Assembly: GCF_031326345.1 (NCBI RefSeq)
Contig: NZ_CP133671.1
Coordinates: forward strand, 3,782,001 to 3,846,000
Reading direction: 5' to 3'
Length of the DNA stretch: 64,000 nucleotides
Source: Aureispira sp. CCB-E
Lineage (GTDB): Bacteria; Bacteroidota; Bacteroidia; Chitinophagales; Saprospiraceae
Part shown: one piece after another, positions 1 through 9,127 of the stretch
Layout of the letters: every line of letters begins with the position of its first letter
How positions within the stretch are numbered: position 1 is the first letter of the stretch
Notes under the pieces: generated by a model
Told to the model about the DNA's origin: nothing
Database searches by the model: none
What the model saw: only the letters and a program-made list of their open reading frames with translations
Translations under genes and position numbers: made by a program

Positions 1-2
1 GC

Positions 3-68
3 ATTAATTGGCTACAGGAAGCTTGTGAAGTGTCAAAAATTCATTACTTCGTGGAAACCACGCAGTAG
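3..68 (+). CDS. possible 3' end of a truncated upstream gene
   Basis: One frame is open from the window edge to a TAG at 66-68 and reads like ordinary protein (INWLQEACEVSKIHYFVE, then TTQ). The last residues and the stop lie inside the repeat element that begins near 45, so if the gene is real its C-terminus was supplied by the element. The stretch is too short for family assignment. Another frame stays open to 120 but has a poorer composition. Confidence is low because only 21 codons are visible. Confidence 0.28.
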   Translation: MNWLQEACEVSKIHYFVETTQ

Positions 69-219
69 CAGCGCAGCTAAATCGCATCAGTTTGATTATC
101 GATATTCTTTAAAGGGTTGATAATTAAAGTAATGCAAAGATGCTTTTTTAATTTTTTACAAAAAAGCTAAAAAACTAAGCTTGCGCTCTCACGACCACAG
201 GGAGCTAATCCACGAAGTA
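45..219. repeat. intergenic terminal-inverted-repeat element, copy 1
   Basis: The ends are an exact 11-bp inverted repeat: TACTTCGTGGA at 45-55 and TCCACGAAGTA at 209-219. Inside the left end is the module AACCACGCAGTAGCAGCGCA (57-76), and inside the right end is ACTAAGCTTGCG followed by CTCTCACGA (175-194). The middle holds TTGATTATC and TTGATAATT in opposite senses. The same modules occur at 13827, 50321 and 59076. No protein is encoded. It looks like a non-autonomous, MITE-like or REP-like element. Confidence 0.75.
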
Positions 220-248
220 CTAAAATTAATAGTATAAAATAATAAACA

Positions 249-800
249 ATGAGTAAATTAATCTTGTTATTGAGTGTCCTTTATGTATTTACGGCTTGTT
301 CATCGGCAGATGAACCTAAAAAAACAGTGCCTACTGCTACAGAAGTTCAACAAATGGATGGCATTAGCAATTCATCACTAATTAGCAATCCTGTAACCGC
401 AGACGAAGCTATTTCACCAGAAACAGCTGCTAAAATTGAATTTGAAGAAGAGGTATTTGATTTTGGAACGTTAGTAGAAGGAGAATCCGTAGAACATATT
501 TTTAAGTTTAAGAATGTAGGGAAAAATCCCTTGATTATTGGTCATGCACAGGGAAGCTGTGGATGTACAGTACCAGAGTGGCCTTCAGAACCAATTGCTC
601 CTGGTGATGGTGGAGAAATCAGAGTGAAGTTTAGTAGTAAAGGTAAGAATGGAGAACAAGATAAAACCGTGACTATTTCAGCCAATACAATTCCTAATAA
701 AACGAAGATTCGAATAGTCGGTGCTGTAGAAAAAAATCCAGAAACGGAGAAAAAAGAATTAGAGAACAAAGCGGCTCGAGAGGAAAAAGAAAATAGCTAA
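249..800 (+). CDS. DUF1573 domain lipoprotein
   Basis: This is a 183-residue lipoprotein. The N-terminus is a short hydrophobic signal ending in FTAC, a plausible SPII lipobox with Cys17. Residues about 64-155 match DUF1573 (a predicted Ig-like beta sandwich): FDFGTLVEGE, then FKFKNVGKNPL, the hallmark SCGCT (residues 103-107) and a PG turn. The tail is charged, low-complexity Lys/Glu. The family is very common in Bacteroidota, is predicted periplasmic or outer-membrane attached, and has no known catalytic role. In many Bacteroidota it lies directly before yajC and ybbR, which here follow after two ankyrin genes. ATG 249 is the only start that keeps the signal peptide. Confidence 0.88.
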   Translation: MSKLILLLSVLYVFTACSSADEPKKTVPTATEVQQMDGISNSSLISNPVTADEAISPETAAKIEFEEEVFDFGTLVEGESVEHIFKFKNVGKNPLIIGHAQGSCGCTVPEWPSEPIAPGDGGEIRVKFSSKGKNGEQDKTVTISANTIPNKTKIRIVGAVEKNPETEKKELENKAAREEKENS

Positions 801-828
801 GTTTTATTTTTTATGCTCTAAAATTTGC

Positions 829-873
829 TAGCCGATGAGCTTTGGTATTCCTACTGAAAATTCTCATCGGCTA
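829..873 (+). terminator. stem-loop after the DUF1573 gene
   Basis: An 11-bp perfect stem (TAGCCGATGAG at 829-839 with its complement at 863-873) encloses a 23-base loop, 28 bases past the stop. No U-run follows, so it is either a weak terminator or an RNA-processing hairpin. Confidence 0.5.
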
Positions 874-906
874 TTAAACAATTTTACTTATTAAATAAAT
901 CAAGCT

Positions 907-2112
907 ATGAATGAAACATTAGATCAAGCAATAGTTGTTGCCGCAGAAACTGGCAATTTAGACGGAGTTCAAAAGGCTCTAGAAGAAGGGGCTAGTCCTA
1001 ATGCAATGGGACCCAACTCGGGGGCCTTGCATTGTGCTGCATTCAATGGGCATGGTACTGTTGTTGAGTTGTTGTTAAGCAAAGGAGCAAAAGCAGATGC
1101 AAACGATGTACAAGGATATTATCCGATACATCTAGCTTCTAGTAGAGGGCACGTGGCAATTGCCAAACAATTAATTAATGCTGGGGCTAATGTTGATGCC
1201 TTGACCTCTCAAAAGGGAACGGCACTGCATGTAGCCGCTGCGTCCAATTATGCTGCGGTGATCCCTGTGTTGTTAGAAGCAGGTGCCAATATAGAAGCAC
1301 AGGATGTTAATGGTTTGACCCCTTTGGCTGCTGCTGCAAGCTTGGGGAACACAGAAGTTGTTCGCCTTTTGATAGATGCAGGAGCAGACGCGAACAACAA
1401 AGATTTAGGAGGAGATACGCCATTGATCAAGGCTTTGAGGCAGTTGTACGGCACTAGAACAGCAGAGTGGATATACGAAGAGAAAGAAGATGAACGTTTG
1501 ATTCGTTATGAAATCAAAAAGGGTTGCTTTAGATGTGATCGAGATTATAATCCAAGTGAGGCAGATCAATTAGGCGATCTGTTGACTATTGAGGAACAAA
1601 GAATATACGTAAACAAAGATTGGGGACCTAAAAATCATTTGAGGTATTTGGATGCCTTAGATACGGCTATGTTTTTGATCCAAGCAGGGGCGGATGTCAA
1701 TGCTGCTAATGATACTAAACAGACTCCAATCAATATGGCTTGCCATACTGGGGAGGCATTGGTCATTCAACAACTTTACGACAAGGGGGCAGTTCTAGAT
1801 GTTCGTGGGTATCAAAATGCTACTCCACTACATCGGGTTTCTGGGAGTGGTCGCTTAGATGGGTTAGAGCAATTTTTGAAGCTAGGGGCAGTAATAGACG
1901 CAAATGCTGTAGATGATTTTGGATGGACGGCTTTGCATTATTTGGCAGATATTGGAGGACCCTTGAAGATGGCAACTTTATTGCTTGAAAAAGGCGTTGA
2001 TCCTGCCATCAAAAGCAAAGAAGGACGAGGAGCAGGTATGCCACCTGGTTGTACTGCTGAAGAAGTTGCGTTGCATTGGAAAGATACTAAATTGGCAAGA
2101 GTACTAAAATAA
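907..2112 (+). CDS. ankyrin-repeat protein, paralogue A
   Basis: This 401-residue protein has no signal peptide and is predicted cytoplasmic. Ankyrin repeats are visible from about residue 8 to 170 (G-ALHCAAFNGHGTVVELLLSKGA, YYPIHLASSRGHVAIAKQLINAGA and so on) and again from about 245 to 395. Between them, residues about 175-245 are not ankyrin: a charged, aromatic stretch (RTAEWIYEEKEDE, CFRCDRDYNP) that has a counterpart at the same place in the next gene. The two genes are the same length, 5 bases apart, and are clearly tandem duplicates. The role is presumably protein binding; the partner is unknown. The neighbours are envelope genes, but nothing shows this protein is exported. Confidence 0.85.
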   Translation: MNETLDQAIVVAAETGNLDGVQKALEEGASPNAMGPNSGALHCAAFNGHGTVVELLLSKGAKADANDVQGYYPIHLASSRGHVAIAKQLINAGANVDALTSQKGTALHVAAASNYAAVIPVLLEAGANIEAQDVNGLTPLAAAASLGNTEVVRLLIDAGADANNKDLGGDTPLIKALRQLYGTRTAEWIYEEKEDERLIRYEIKKGCFRCDRDYNPSEADQLGDLLTIEEQRIYVNKDWGPKNHLRYLDALDTAMFLIQAGADVNAANDTKQTPINMACHTGEALVIQQLYDKGAVLDVRGYQNATPLHRVSGSGRLDGLEQFLKLGAVIDANAVDDFGWTALHYLADIGGPLKMATLLLEKGVDPAIKSKEGRGAGMPPGCTAEEVALHWKDTKLARVLK

Positions 2113-2117
2113 ATGGA

Positions 2118-3323
2118 ATGAAAAAGCTAAGCTCATTGGATGAGCAGATGATTTTGGCAGTAGAAGGAGGAGCAGCCAAAGATGTTTTGTCTTTGGTAAA
2201 AAGGGGGGCTAATCCCAATGCGTTGGGAGCACATACTGGTGCTTTGCATTCTGCTGCATTGATGGGACACACTGCGGTAGTCAAGGTGTTGTTAAAGGAA
2301 GGTGCTGATCCCAATTTGCCAGATAAAGATCAGTTATATCCGCTTCATTTAGCTGCAAAGGAAGGACATCAAGCAATTTGTACTTTATTGTTAAAAGCAG
2401 GAGCGAATAAGACTCAACAGACGACTTCAGGAGCAATGGCCATTCATTTGGCAGCAGCTTCTAACTTTGCAAGCTTGGTGGTAGCTTTGGTGAAAAATGG
2501 TTGTGACAAAGATGCTAAAGATGCAGATGGGAATACACCTTTGTTAATTGCGAGCGCTTTAGGTAATGTCGGAGTTGTAAAATCATTGTTAAGACTAGGA
2601 GCAGATACTTCGGCTGTGACTGCTAATGGTAGCACGGCTTTGTTGCAGGCACTTTGGACGCTGTATAGTACTAGAGTGGACAATTGGGTGCATGATGATG
2701 AGGTGAATGGCGTGCCTGTACGTTGTACCTTGCAAAAAGGTTACTTAGCGTACTATTATGATTATAATAAATACAAGCCTAAACCTGGTCGCTTAATGAC
2801 CTTGAAGGAACAACAGAGAATTGCCAGTCAAGAATGGGCGCCTTTTGAACATAGAGAATATTTGAATGCTTTGGCTGTTGTCAAAGTGCTTGTAAAAGGT
2901 GGCGTATCGGTAATAAGAACTGATGATAGAGGGATTTCTCCATTGAGAGTAGCTTGTTCTTCGGGAGTGGGCGATATTATAAAGTTATTACATAAACATG
3001 GTGCTAGTTTTGAAGAAAAACCTTGGAATCAAATAACGCTGTTGCACCAAGTGGCAGGAAGTGGTCGAATAGATGGTTTGAAAACATTTTTCAAATTATC
3101 AAAAAATAAAATGGTCAATGCACAAGATGCAAATGGCTGGACACCAACACACTATTTAGCAGATACGGGAGGACCATTAGAGATGGCAGAATTACTAAAA
3201 CAAGCAGGAGCTGATACAACCATTGAATCTACTCAAGCCACGGGACATTTCCCCGAGGGAATTACAGCTCCTAAAATTGCTTTACATTGGAAAGATATGG
3301 ATTTAGCAATGGAATTGGCTTAG
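2118..3323 (+). CDS. ankyrin-repeat protein, paralogue B
   Basis: The second of two tandem ankyrin proteins, also 401 residues and starting 5 bases after the first stop, so certainly co-transcribed. Repeats run from about residue 10 to 170 and 245 to 395. The non-ankyrin island (about 175-245: RVDNWVHDDEV, then tyrosine-rich YLAYYYDYNKYKP) is longer-lived than its sequence: the spacing is kept while residues differ from paralogue A. The downstream motif HYLADTGGPLEMAELL is nearly the same in both. There is no signal peptide. Function is unknown beyond protein-protein interaction. ATG 2118 is chosen; an ATG at 2113 is in another frame. Confidence 0.85.
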   Translation: MKKLSSLDEQMILAVEGGAAKDVLSLVKRGANPNALGAHTGALHSAALMGHTAVVKVLLKEGADPNLPDKDQLYPLHLAAKEGHQAICTLLLKAGANKTQQTTSGAMAIHLAAASNFASLVVALVKNGCDKDAKDADGNTPLLIASALGNVGVVKSLLRLGADTSAVTANGSTALLQALWTLYSTRVDNWVHDDEVNGVPVRCTLQKGYLAYYYDYNKYKPKPGRLMTLKEQQRIASQEWAPFEHREYLNALAVVKVLVKGGVSVIRTDDRGISPLRVACSSGVGDIIKLLHKHGASFEEKPWNQITLLHQVAGSGRIDGLKTFFKLSKNKMVNAQDANGWTPTHYLADTGGPLEMAELLKQAGADTTIESTQATGHFPEGITAPKIALHWKDMDLAMELA

Positions 3324-3330
3324 AAGTTTG

Positions 3331-3338
3331 TATATTTG
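3331..3338 (+). promoter_or_regulatory. candidate -7 element for yajC-ybbR
   Basis: TATATTTG fits the Bacteroidota -7 consensus TAnnTTTG and lies 52 bases before yajC, just after the ankyrin operon. A convincing -33 TTG is not visible, so this rests on the -7 match alone. Confidence 0.35.
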
Positions 3339-3390
3339 TCCACTTCATTTTATTAAAAAAACAAAACACAACATTAAATTGTAAAACAAA

Positions 3391-3765
3391 ATGATGAATA
3401 ATATATTGTTTTTGTGGCAAGAGGCGGGAGGTGAAGCAGCAGGTGTAGCTGGTGCTAATCCTTTGTTTTGGCCATTTATGTTAGCAGCAATTTTGGTCAT
3501 GTACTTTTTTATCATTAGACCGTCTGCAAAAGAACAAAAAGAGCAGAAATCATTTTCTAGTAATCTAAAAAAGGGTTCTAAAGTAGTTACGATAGGAGGC
3601 ATACACGGTACAATTGCCTCTTTAGAAGAAGACAAAATTACTTTATTAATAGCGCCTAAAACTGTTATTACTGTTCAAAGAAGCGCTATTTCTTTGGAAC
3701 AAACGAAATCTGTTTATGGAAGCTCCAGTGCAACCAACAGCTCAAAAGAGCCAGCAAAAGCTTAG
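3391..3765 (+). CDS. yajC: preprotein translocase subunit YajC
   Basis: This 124-residue single-pass membrane protein is the accessory partner of the SecDF complex. The order is typical: a short Gly/Ala-rich N-terminus, one transmembrane helix (about 25-42, PLFWPFMLAAILVMYFFII) ending in the family hallmark RPSAKEQKEQK, then a small cytoplasmic beta domain with KGSKVVTIGGIHGTI. The length is normal for the family. The last 50 bases overlap the next gene in another frame. The start could be either of two adjacent ATGs. Confidence 0.95.
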   Translation: MMNNILFLWQEAGGEAAGVAGANPLFWPFMLAAILVMYFFIIRPSAKEQKEQKSFSSNLKKGSKVVTIGGIHGTIASLEEDKITLLIAPKTVITVQRSAISLEQTKSVYGSSSATNSSKEPAKA

Positions 3766-4714
3766 TAAAGAAAATATAAAAGAATTCCTTCAATCGGATC
3801 GAGCAATACTAATGATTTGCATTAGTATTGCTTTTGTTTTTTGGCTAATGACAAAATTATCCTATTCTTATAAAGATACTTTGATTGTCAAGCTAAATTA
3901 TGAAACGCCAGCAGACAAAATTTTTACCAATCCACCTGCTACCCAATTAGAGGTAGATATAGAGGGCAAAGGTTGGGATTTGTTAGGCTTTGCTTTTTAT
4001 AATAAAGAGAGAGTCGTCAACATTCCTGTCTCTGCCAATGAAATTCGCGTAATCTCTGTTTCTTCTTTGAATGCAAAAGTACTTAAATCAATTCCCAAAG
4101 CAAGAATTCTAAACATCCACCCAGAAACCATTAAACTTCAAATGGAAGATATTGCTACCAAAGTAATTCCTGTTGTTTTGGAAGAGCAAGTGCGTCTAGC
4201 ACCTTTGTATCAATTTGTTGATTCTATAAAAATAGAACCTCAAAAGATTGAAATAAAGGGACCTGCTTCTGTTATTAGGGATATTAACGAATGGCGTACC
4301 AATGTATTGTTACCTCCTTCGGAAGTGAACCAAGATATAGATGTTGAAATAGGTCTCCAAGCACATCCTAATGGAAGTATTGCGCTATCTACGAATAAAA
4401 TTCGTTGTATGGCAAAAGTGGAAGAGGTAACTGAAAAACGAATAGAAGTTCCTGTTGAGGTGCTTAATGTTCCAGATAGTTTGTTGTTGATTATTTTGCC
4501 CAAAACGGTAGAGGTATCTAGTCAAGTTGGCTTGAGTGATTACGATCGTTTGGCAGCACAAGATTTTAAGGTCATTGCTGATTTTTCTAAAATTGATATA
4601 TTCAAAGAACGTTCTATTCGTGTTTTATTAAAAGAAAAACCTGCGTATGCCAAGCAAGTAAAGTGCATTCCTAAAAAGGTCGATTACATTATACGCAGTC
4701 GAAATCTAAAGTAA
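3716..4714 (+). CDS. YbbR-like (CdaR-type) membrane-anchored protein
   Basis: A 332-residue protein with one N-terminal transmembrane helix (about 28-47, AILMICISIAFVFWLMTKL) and an extracytoplasmic region with YbbR-like beta domains (about 55-130, 135-215, 220-325; note KIEIKGPASVI). In Firmicutes YbbR/CdaR regulates the diadenylate cyclase CdaA; in Bacteroidota its role is not settled, but it regularly follows yajC. If ATG 3716 is used, the first 17 codons overlap the end of yajC. No later ATG precedes the membrane helix, so translational coupling with an overlapping start is the simplest reading. The usual next gene, coaE, is absent here. Confidence 0.82.
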   Translation: MEAPVQPTAQKSQQKLSKENIKEFLQSDRAILMICISIAFVFWLMTKLSYSYKDTLIVKLNYETPADKIFTNPPATQLEVDIEGKGWDLLGFAFYNKERVVNIPVSANEIRVISVSSLNAKVLKSIPKARILNIHPETIKLQMEDIATKVIPVVLEEQVRLAPLYQFVDSIKIEPQKIEIKGPASVIRDINEWRTNVLLPPSEVNQDIDVEIGLQAHPNGSIALSTNKIRCMAKVEEVTEKRIEVPVEVLNVPDSLLLIILPKTVEVSSQVGLSDYDRLAAQDFKVIADFSKIDIFKERSIRVLLKEKPAYAKQVKCIPKKVDYIIRSRNLK

Positions 4715-4836
4715 ACTAATAAGGTTTAGCTGTGCCTCAACAAAAGGTGTAATTTGGAGTGACGACTGCATCTTGTATAAGGAAAGTCTTATTAAAACTC
4801 TGAATATGCTTTTACTTAATCCTAGTTTTCTCTGAT

Positions 4837-5790
4837 ATGAATTATTTTCAATCCATTCAGTTGTTGCGCTTTATAGCAGCTACATTTGTGATTTTTGCTC
4901 ATATGGGAATTGGCAGTCATAGCTACAAGGGAATTGATATTTTATTTGTGATCAGTGGGTTTATTATCTATTGGACAAGCCGAGAAAAACTTGGAAAAGG
5001 AACAAAGAGGGCGTCTTATTTTATGAAGCGTCGGTGTATCCGAATTTTTGCTTTTTATTGGACACTATTTTTTATCTTAATACTTGCTGGTATCTATCCA
5101 GTACAACTCAATTGGAGTTTCTTAGCCAATGTATTTTTATTGCCAGGTCATAAGTCTTTTCTAGAAGTAACTTGGAGCCTTTCGGTTGAGTTGTACTTTT
5201 ATAGCCTATTTGCAATTGCTATTTTGTATTGTAGCCAGAAAAAAGCACGACACATAGCAATTGGTTGTTGGATAGGTACGTTTCTGTTGTTGGGATTGGA
5301 GTATACCAATTATCCGATAAAAGGAACCCCTTTAAACTTTTTTGTGGGGCAGAATATTTGGCTGATTTTATCAGGCGTTGTTACTAGTATACTTTATGAA
5401 CAAAGTCAAAAATGGACAGTAAAAAGAAGGTTGCATGGTTGTTTGTTTGGTATACTTGTAGGGCTTTGTTTGTTTTTAAGTGTGGTTGATTATTACAGCA
5501 ATTTGTCTTTCGCTACGGTAGGTATAGGAAGTAGTTTGCTTTTATTCGGAATTCTAACCTTAGAAACGTTAAAACGCCCTCAATTGCCTTTGCTATTTAT
5601 AGAGCTAGGGAATGCTTCTTATGTAGCTTATTTGGTTCATATACCCATTATACATTATTTTTCGAGTACGCCAGATTTAAAACAAACCAACCAGTTTTTA
5701 ATTGTTATAGGTGTTTGGGGGCTGAGTTTGTTGTTGCATCAGTTTGTTGAAAAACCACTGATAGCCCGCCTAAATCGTTGGGTTGTTTAG
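4837..5790 (+). CDS. acyltransferase family 3 (OafA/YrhL-type) membrane protein
   Basis: This 317-residue polytopic membrane protein transfers acyl groups, typically O-acetyl, to extracytoplasmic glycans. The N-terminus carries the family pattern: LLRFIAATFVIFAH (conserved Arg and the catalytic-site His), then GIDILFVISGFII. A second hallmark, TWSLSVELYFY, lies near residue 112. About nine to ten hydrophobic segments follow. The length is on the short side of the family, without the SGNH domain. The gene stands alone between ybbR and a convergent helicase-like gene; the substrate glycan cannot be deduced. Confidence 0.88.
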   Translation: MNYFQSIQLLRFIAATFVIFAHMGIGSHSYKGIDILFVISGFIIYWTSREKLGKGTKRASYFMKRRCIRIFAFYWTLFFILILAGIYPVQLNWSFLANVFLLPGHKSFLEVTWSLSVELYFYSLFAIAILYCSQKKARHIAIGCWIGTFLLLGLEYTNYPIKGTPLNFFVGQNIWLILSGVVTSILYEQSQKWTVKRRLHGCLFGILVGLCLFLSVVDYYSNLSFATVGIGSSLLLFGILTLETLKRPQLPLLFIELGNASYVAYLVHIPIIHYFSSTPDLKQTNQFLIVIGVWGLSLLLHQFVEKPLIARLNRWVV

Positions 5791-5817
5791 AACATCATTT
5801 ATATCAAAATTAGTTCC

Positions 5818-8800
5818 TTAGTTTCCTCCAGCATGTTGCTTATCCCATTGAATGATAAAGGCCAATAGAGGGCTCAAAGCTTTTTCATTATTTTTCCACC
5901 AATCCACCGACCAAATGTATTGAATTTGGTAAGCTTGGTTGGTTAGAATGCGAATTTTATCCACTGCCAATTGAAAATCATATTTTGCTTGAGACAACAA
6001 GCCACCGTCACAAACCACAGCAATAGGATGTTGTCCAGAATACTTGGGGGTAATAACCAAATCAACAACAACTCCTTCAATTGATTTGTTGAATTCCAAA
6101 CGATCGGCAGCAATATATTCTTGAAGCGATTCTGCGACGGCAATTTGGAAAGCATTAGGATCTTGCACACTTCCTTTATTAATGCGCGTTCGTTCCGCAG
6201 CGTCTTTAGAGTGAATGTGTTCTAGGTATTGGTAACGGCGTCCTTTTTGTGCCAACATCCATTGCAAGAGACTTTTTTGCTCTGTTTGTTCAGCATTAAT
6301 TGGTCTGCCTAAAACTAGGTGCTGATTGCCCAGTTTTAATAAATCAACTCCAATTTTGGAAGAAATGTCGTGGGCATTATCAACAATAACCAAATCAAAG
6401 GTGGAAACTTTTAAGCCAAGTAATTGTTGTGCCATTTCTGGTGTTGCCAAAACAATTGGAAAAACATCACCAATATGCTCTAATCCAATCCACTGCAAAA
6501 GGTCTTTAATTTTTTTATTTTTGAAAATTGGACGGGCATTCGTTAAGGTCAAATCCTTTTCTTTTTTGATGCGTTTGATTTGCTCCCCTTGACGTTCTTT
6601 GGTAATGACATTTGCTTTTTGGCTAATGCGTTTTTGAATGTCTTGTAGGGTATTGATATAGGCATCAAAAGGCAATGCCTGATTGGAAGTTCCTAATGGT
6701 AAATGAATCGAGTATTGTTGTGTGAGAATTTGATGATAAAACCAACTACTAAAGCCAGAAACCCAGTCTTGAGTACCTGCATTTACTAAAGCTTGAACAA
6801 CCTTTTGAGTCTTCGCATCGATGGTTAACCAAGAGCGGCGCCATTGATAATAAGCATCTATGTCTCTCCATTCATTTTCCAGTTTTTGAAATTGGAGCAA
6901 AATGGTAAACAAAGCCGATTCGATTGCTGAAATCTTGCCTTTGGGTTCAGTAACCTCCTTGCGCAACAACTGCGCAGCATTAATTTGTTGAATGAGCTTC
7001 TGTAGCCAGCTTTCTAGTTCTTCGTATTGCTCTTGGAAAGTTTCTGGAAAGGCTGTCTCTTTTGATAATTCTTGTGTGCGTTTTTTGACCAAGGTAGGAA
7101 TTGTCAAAGCCCAATCGTGTAAGGCAGTTCTTACCTTTTCTAACTTCCCTTCAATATCGGCAAGTTTTGACTCTGCTTTGATATCGGGAAATTCTGTTTT
7201 GAAAAAAGTATTGTTTTTATAACTTTCCTGTAAGGTTTGGTAATCTTCCAACAATTGTTCTTTAGCGGCTCGAATTTCTTGGTGTCGTCTAGAGAAAACA
7301 CTCAATAATTTCAGTTTGGCATTCTGAAAACTACTTTGCTTGTCAAATGCTTCTCCATACAAATCATTATAAAGGTGCAAATCACTTTCAATTTTATCGA
7401 TTTGTTGCTCCATATTTGCCACAAAGTCACGATATTGAAACTTCAAATATTCTCCATAATTGCCAACAAAAACTAAAAAGCTTTGGTATAAACTATTGGT
7501 TTTGTAACGATAAAGATTTAATTCTGTTTTTGCTTCCGAACGAGTACTTTCAATACTGCTCTCGTCACTAAAAAAACGCCCATGCAAGGCATTTAAAGGA
7601 TGTTTTAAGGCATCGAGTTTGTGGTAATAAACATAGTGCTCGCTCAATTCTCGACTGATAATATAGTGTTCTTTGGCTGTAAACGAAAATAAGCTATTAT
7701 CCAAAAAACGACCTAGGATTTGTTTGTCACTTTTGCGATGATTCAACAAGCATTGCCCCACTAACTCTGTCCAATTCCAACTATTGATGGTGGCATCGTG
7801 AACACTATCATAAGCTTGTTCTAGCTTAGATCGAAGCAGCATATATTTGTTGAGCTGTTTGCTATAAGTGACATTGTCAAAATTAGAAATAGTGCGTGTG
7901 CGTTTGGGCATAGATTCTAGATACTCTATCATACGCTCTTTGTCCAGCACTTCATCTTGTAGAGACAGTATGCCAATATCTTTAATCCCAAGATGCTCTA
8001 AGTGATGTTGAATGTCCTTAAAGGAGGAAAATTGAGGCGATATAATTAGGGCAGCTCCTTTGTCTGTTAACAAACTGGGCAAAATAGAAGCAATGATGTG
8101 CGTCTTTCCTGTATTAGAAATTCCTTCTGCAACAACATGATGCCCATCGAATATAGTACCAATAAGTTCGTCTTGTGCAGAGTTGCTAGGAAGCGCTGGA
8201 ACTTTGGTTTTCCACTGCTTTCGTTCTCTAGGTTTTAAGTTTTTGGGTAGTTTCTTGGCTTCTTTTAAGGTAATAGGCTCAAAGTTGCCTAGAATAATAG
8301 CATTCAGAATAATGTTTTCTGGAATTTGATCAGGCAGCGGACAGGCTTCAATGCGAACACTAACATCGTGTTCTAGTTTTAACTGAGTGGCTAAAGTGGC
8401 ACAAGTTTCTGCGACTACTTTAGCATCAACAGTATCTATTAGACCTATTGTTTGTTCCCAATCCAACTCAAATCGAGCTTCTAAGTAATTTTTAAGAATA
8501 GGATTTAAATAACCTTTATTATTATTATTAGCTACCAATGCCCAATCCATATTGCTGTCAGGAGTAATGTTTAATTCCACTCGCCACAAGAAAAGAGGGG
8601 CAGCAATAGGACGACCTAATTTGTCATCGTCCATTAAAACAACAGGGTAGCCAATTGAAAGACCGTTTCTTTGTTGTTGAAAGTTTTCAAATGTTTTTTG
8701 TAATGCCTTGTGTTGGCTAATTTTAGAAGGAGCGGTATTCTTTTCTATACCCAATGGAATAGCAACACTAACCTCTGTTTCTTCACTTAAGAGTTGTTGA

Positions 8801-8940
8801 AGAATATTCTCAGTTAAGCCCAGTTGAACTTTGTCCATGATCGAAAAGTCTAAACATTGTTCGGTGATGGGAAGTACTGATAAATAAGGTAAAGCACTGA
8901 TATAGTTCGTTGGTTGGGCTATTTTCTCCTGATTCTCCAT
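5818..8940 (-). CDS. SF1 helicase-like P-loop protein with Vsr/MTES_1575-like C-terminus
   Basis: This cytoplasmic protein has 1040 residues. After a 250-residue N-terminal domain comes a Q-motif-like NSAQDE and a Walker A, GISNTGKT (273-280), as in UPF1-like SF1 helicases. A long helical, coiled-coil-rich region follows (about 500-800). The Walker B-like FDLVIVDNAHD has Asn where helicases usually have Glu. The final 120 residues (VVDLVI, VAVVCDGG-like core, then YIWSVDWWKNN) resemble the Vsr-like domain that ends many DUF4011-type helicases, but no complete D-ExK set is visible. Helicase motifs V-VI are not evident. It could be a divergent or inactive nucleic-acid or defence-type ATPase; it has no partner gene here. 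Start ATG 8940. Confidence 0.7.
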   Translation of the reverse strand: MENQEKIAQPTNYISALPYLSVLPITEQCLDFSIMDKVQLGLTENILQQLLSEETEVSVAIPLGIEKNTAPSKISQHKALQKTFENFQQQRNGLSIGYPVVLMDDDKLGRPIAAPLFLWRVELNITPDSNMDWALVANNNNKGYLNPILKNYLEARFELDWEQTIGLIDTVDAKVVAETCATLATQLKLEHDVSVRIEACPLPDQIPENIILNAIILGNFEPITLKEAKKLPKNLKPRERKQWKTKVPALPSNSAQDELIGTIFDGHHVVAEGISNTGKTHIIASILPSLLTDKGAALIISPQFSSFKDIQHHLEHLGIKDIGILSLQDEVLDKERMIEYLESMPKRTRTISNFDNVTYSKQLNKYMLLRSKLEQAYDSVHDATINSWNWTELVGQCLLNHRKSDKQILGRFLDNSLFSFTAKEHYIISRELSEHYVYYHKLDALKHPLNALHGRFFSDESSIESTRSEAKTELNLYRYKTNSLYQSFLVFVGNYGEYLKFQYRDFVANMEQQIDKIESDLHLYNDLYGEAFDKQSSFQNAKLKLLSVFSRRHQEIRAAKEQLLEDYQTLQESYKNNTFFKTEFPDIKAESKLADIEGKLEKVRTALHDWALTIPTLVKKRTQELSKETAFPETFQEQYEELESWLQKLIQQINAAQLLRKEVTEPKGKISAIESALFTILLQFQKLENEWRDIDAYYQWRRSWLTIDAKTQKVVQALVNAGTQDWVSGFSSWFYHQILTQQYSIHLPLGTSNQALPFDAYINTLQDIQKRISQKANVITKERQGEQIKRIKKEKDLTLTNARPIFKNKKIKDLLQWIGLEHIGDVFPIVLATPEMAQQLLGLKVSTFDLVIVDNAHDISSKIGVDLLKLGNQHLVLGRPINAEQTEQKSLLQWMLAQKGRRYQYLEHIHSKDAAERTRINKGSVQDPNAFQIAVAESLQEYIAADRLEFNKSIEGVVVDLVITPKYSGQHPIAVVCDGGLLSQAKYDFQLAVDKIRILTNQAYQIQYIWSVDWWKNNEKALSPLLAFIIQWDKQHAGGN

Positions 8941-9127
8941 TCTTATAAATGATAATTATGTAACAGTTGTTTCAACAAAAAGCAACTTAAATGTACATAA
9001 TTATACTATAATAGTCCTTTAATTGTATACTTTTTTTAGTAGCTAAAGCTCTAAGATCATTGAGGCTTTATCATAGATTTAGTTCTTTGCTTATTTCCTC
9101 AAGTATTTTGTGAATCAAATTTTCCGA

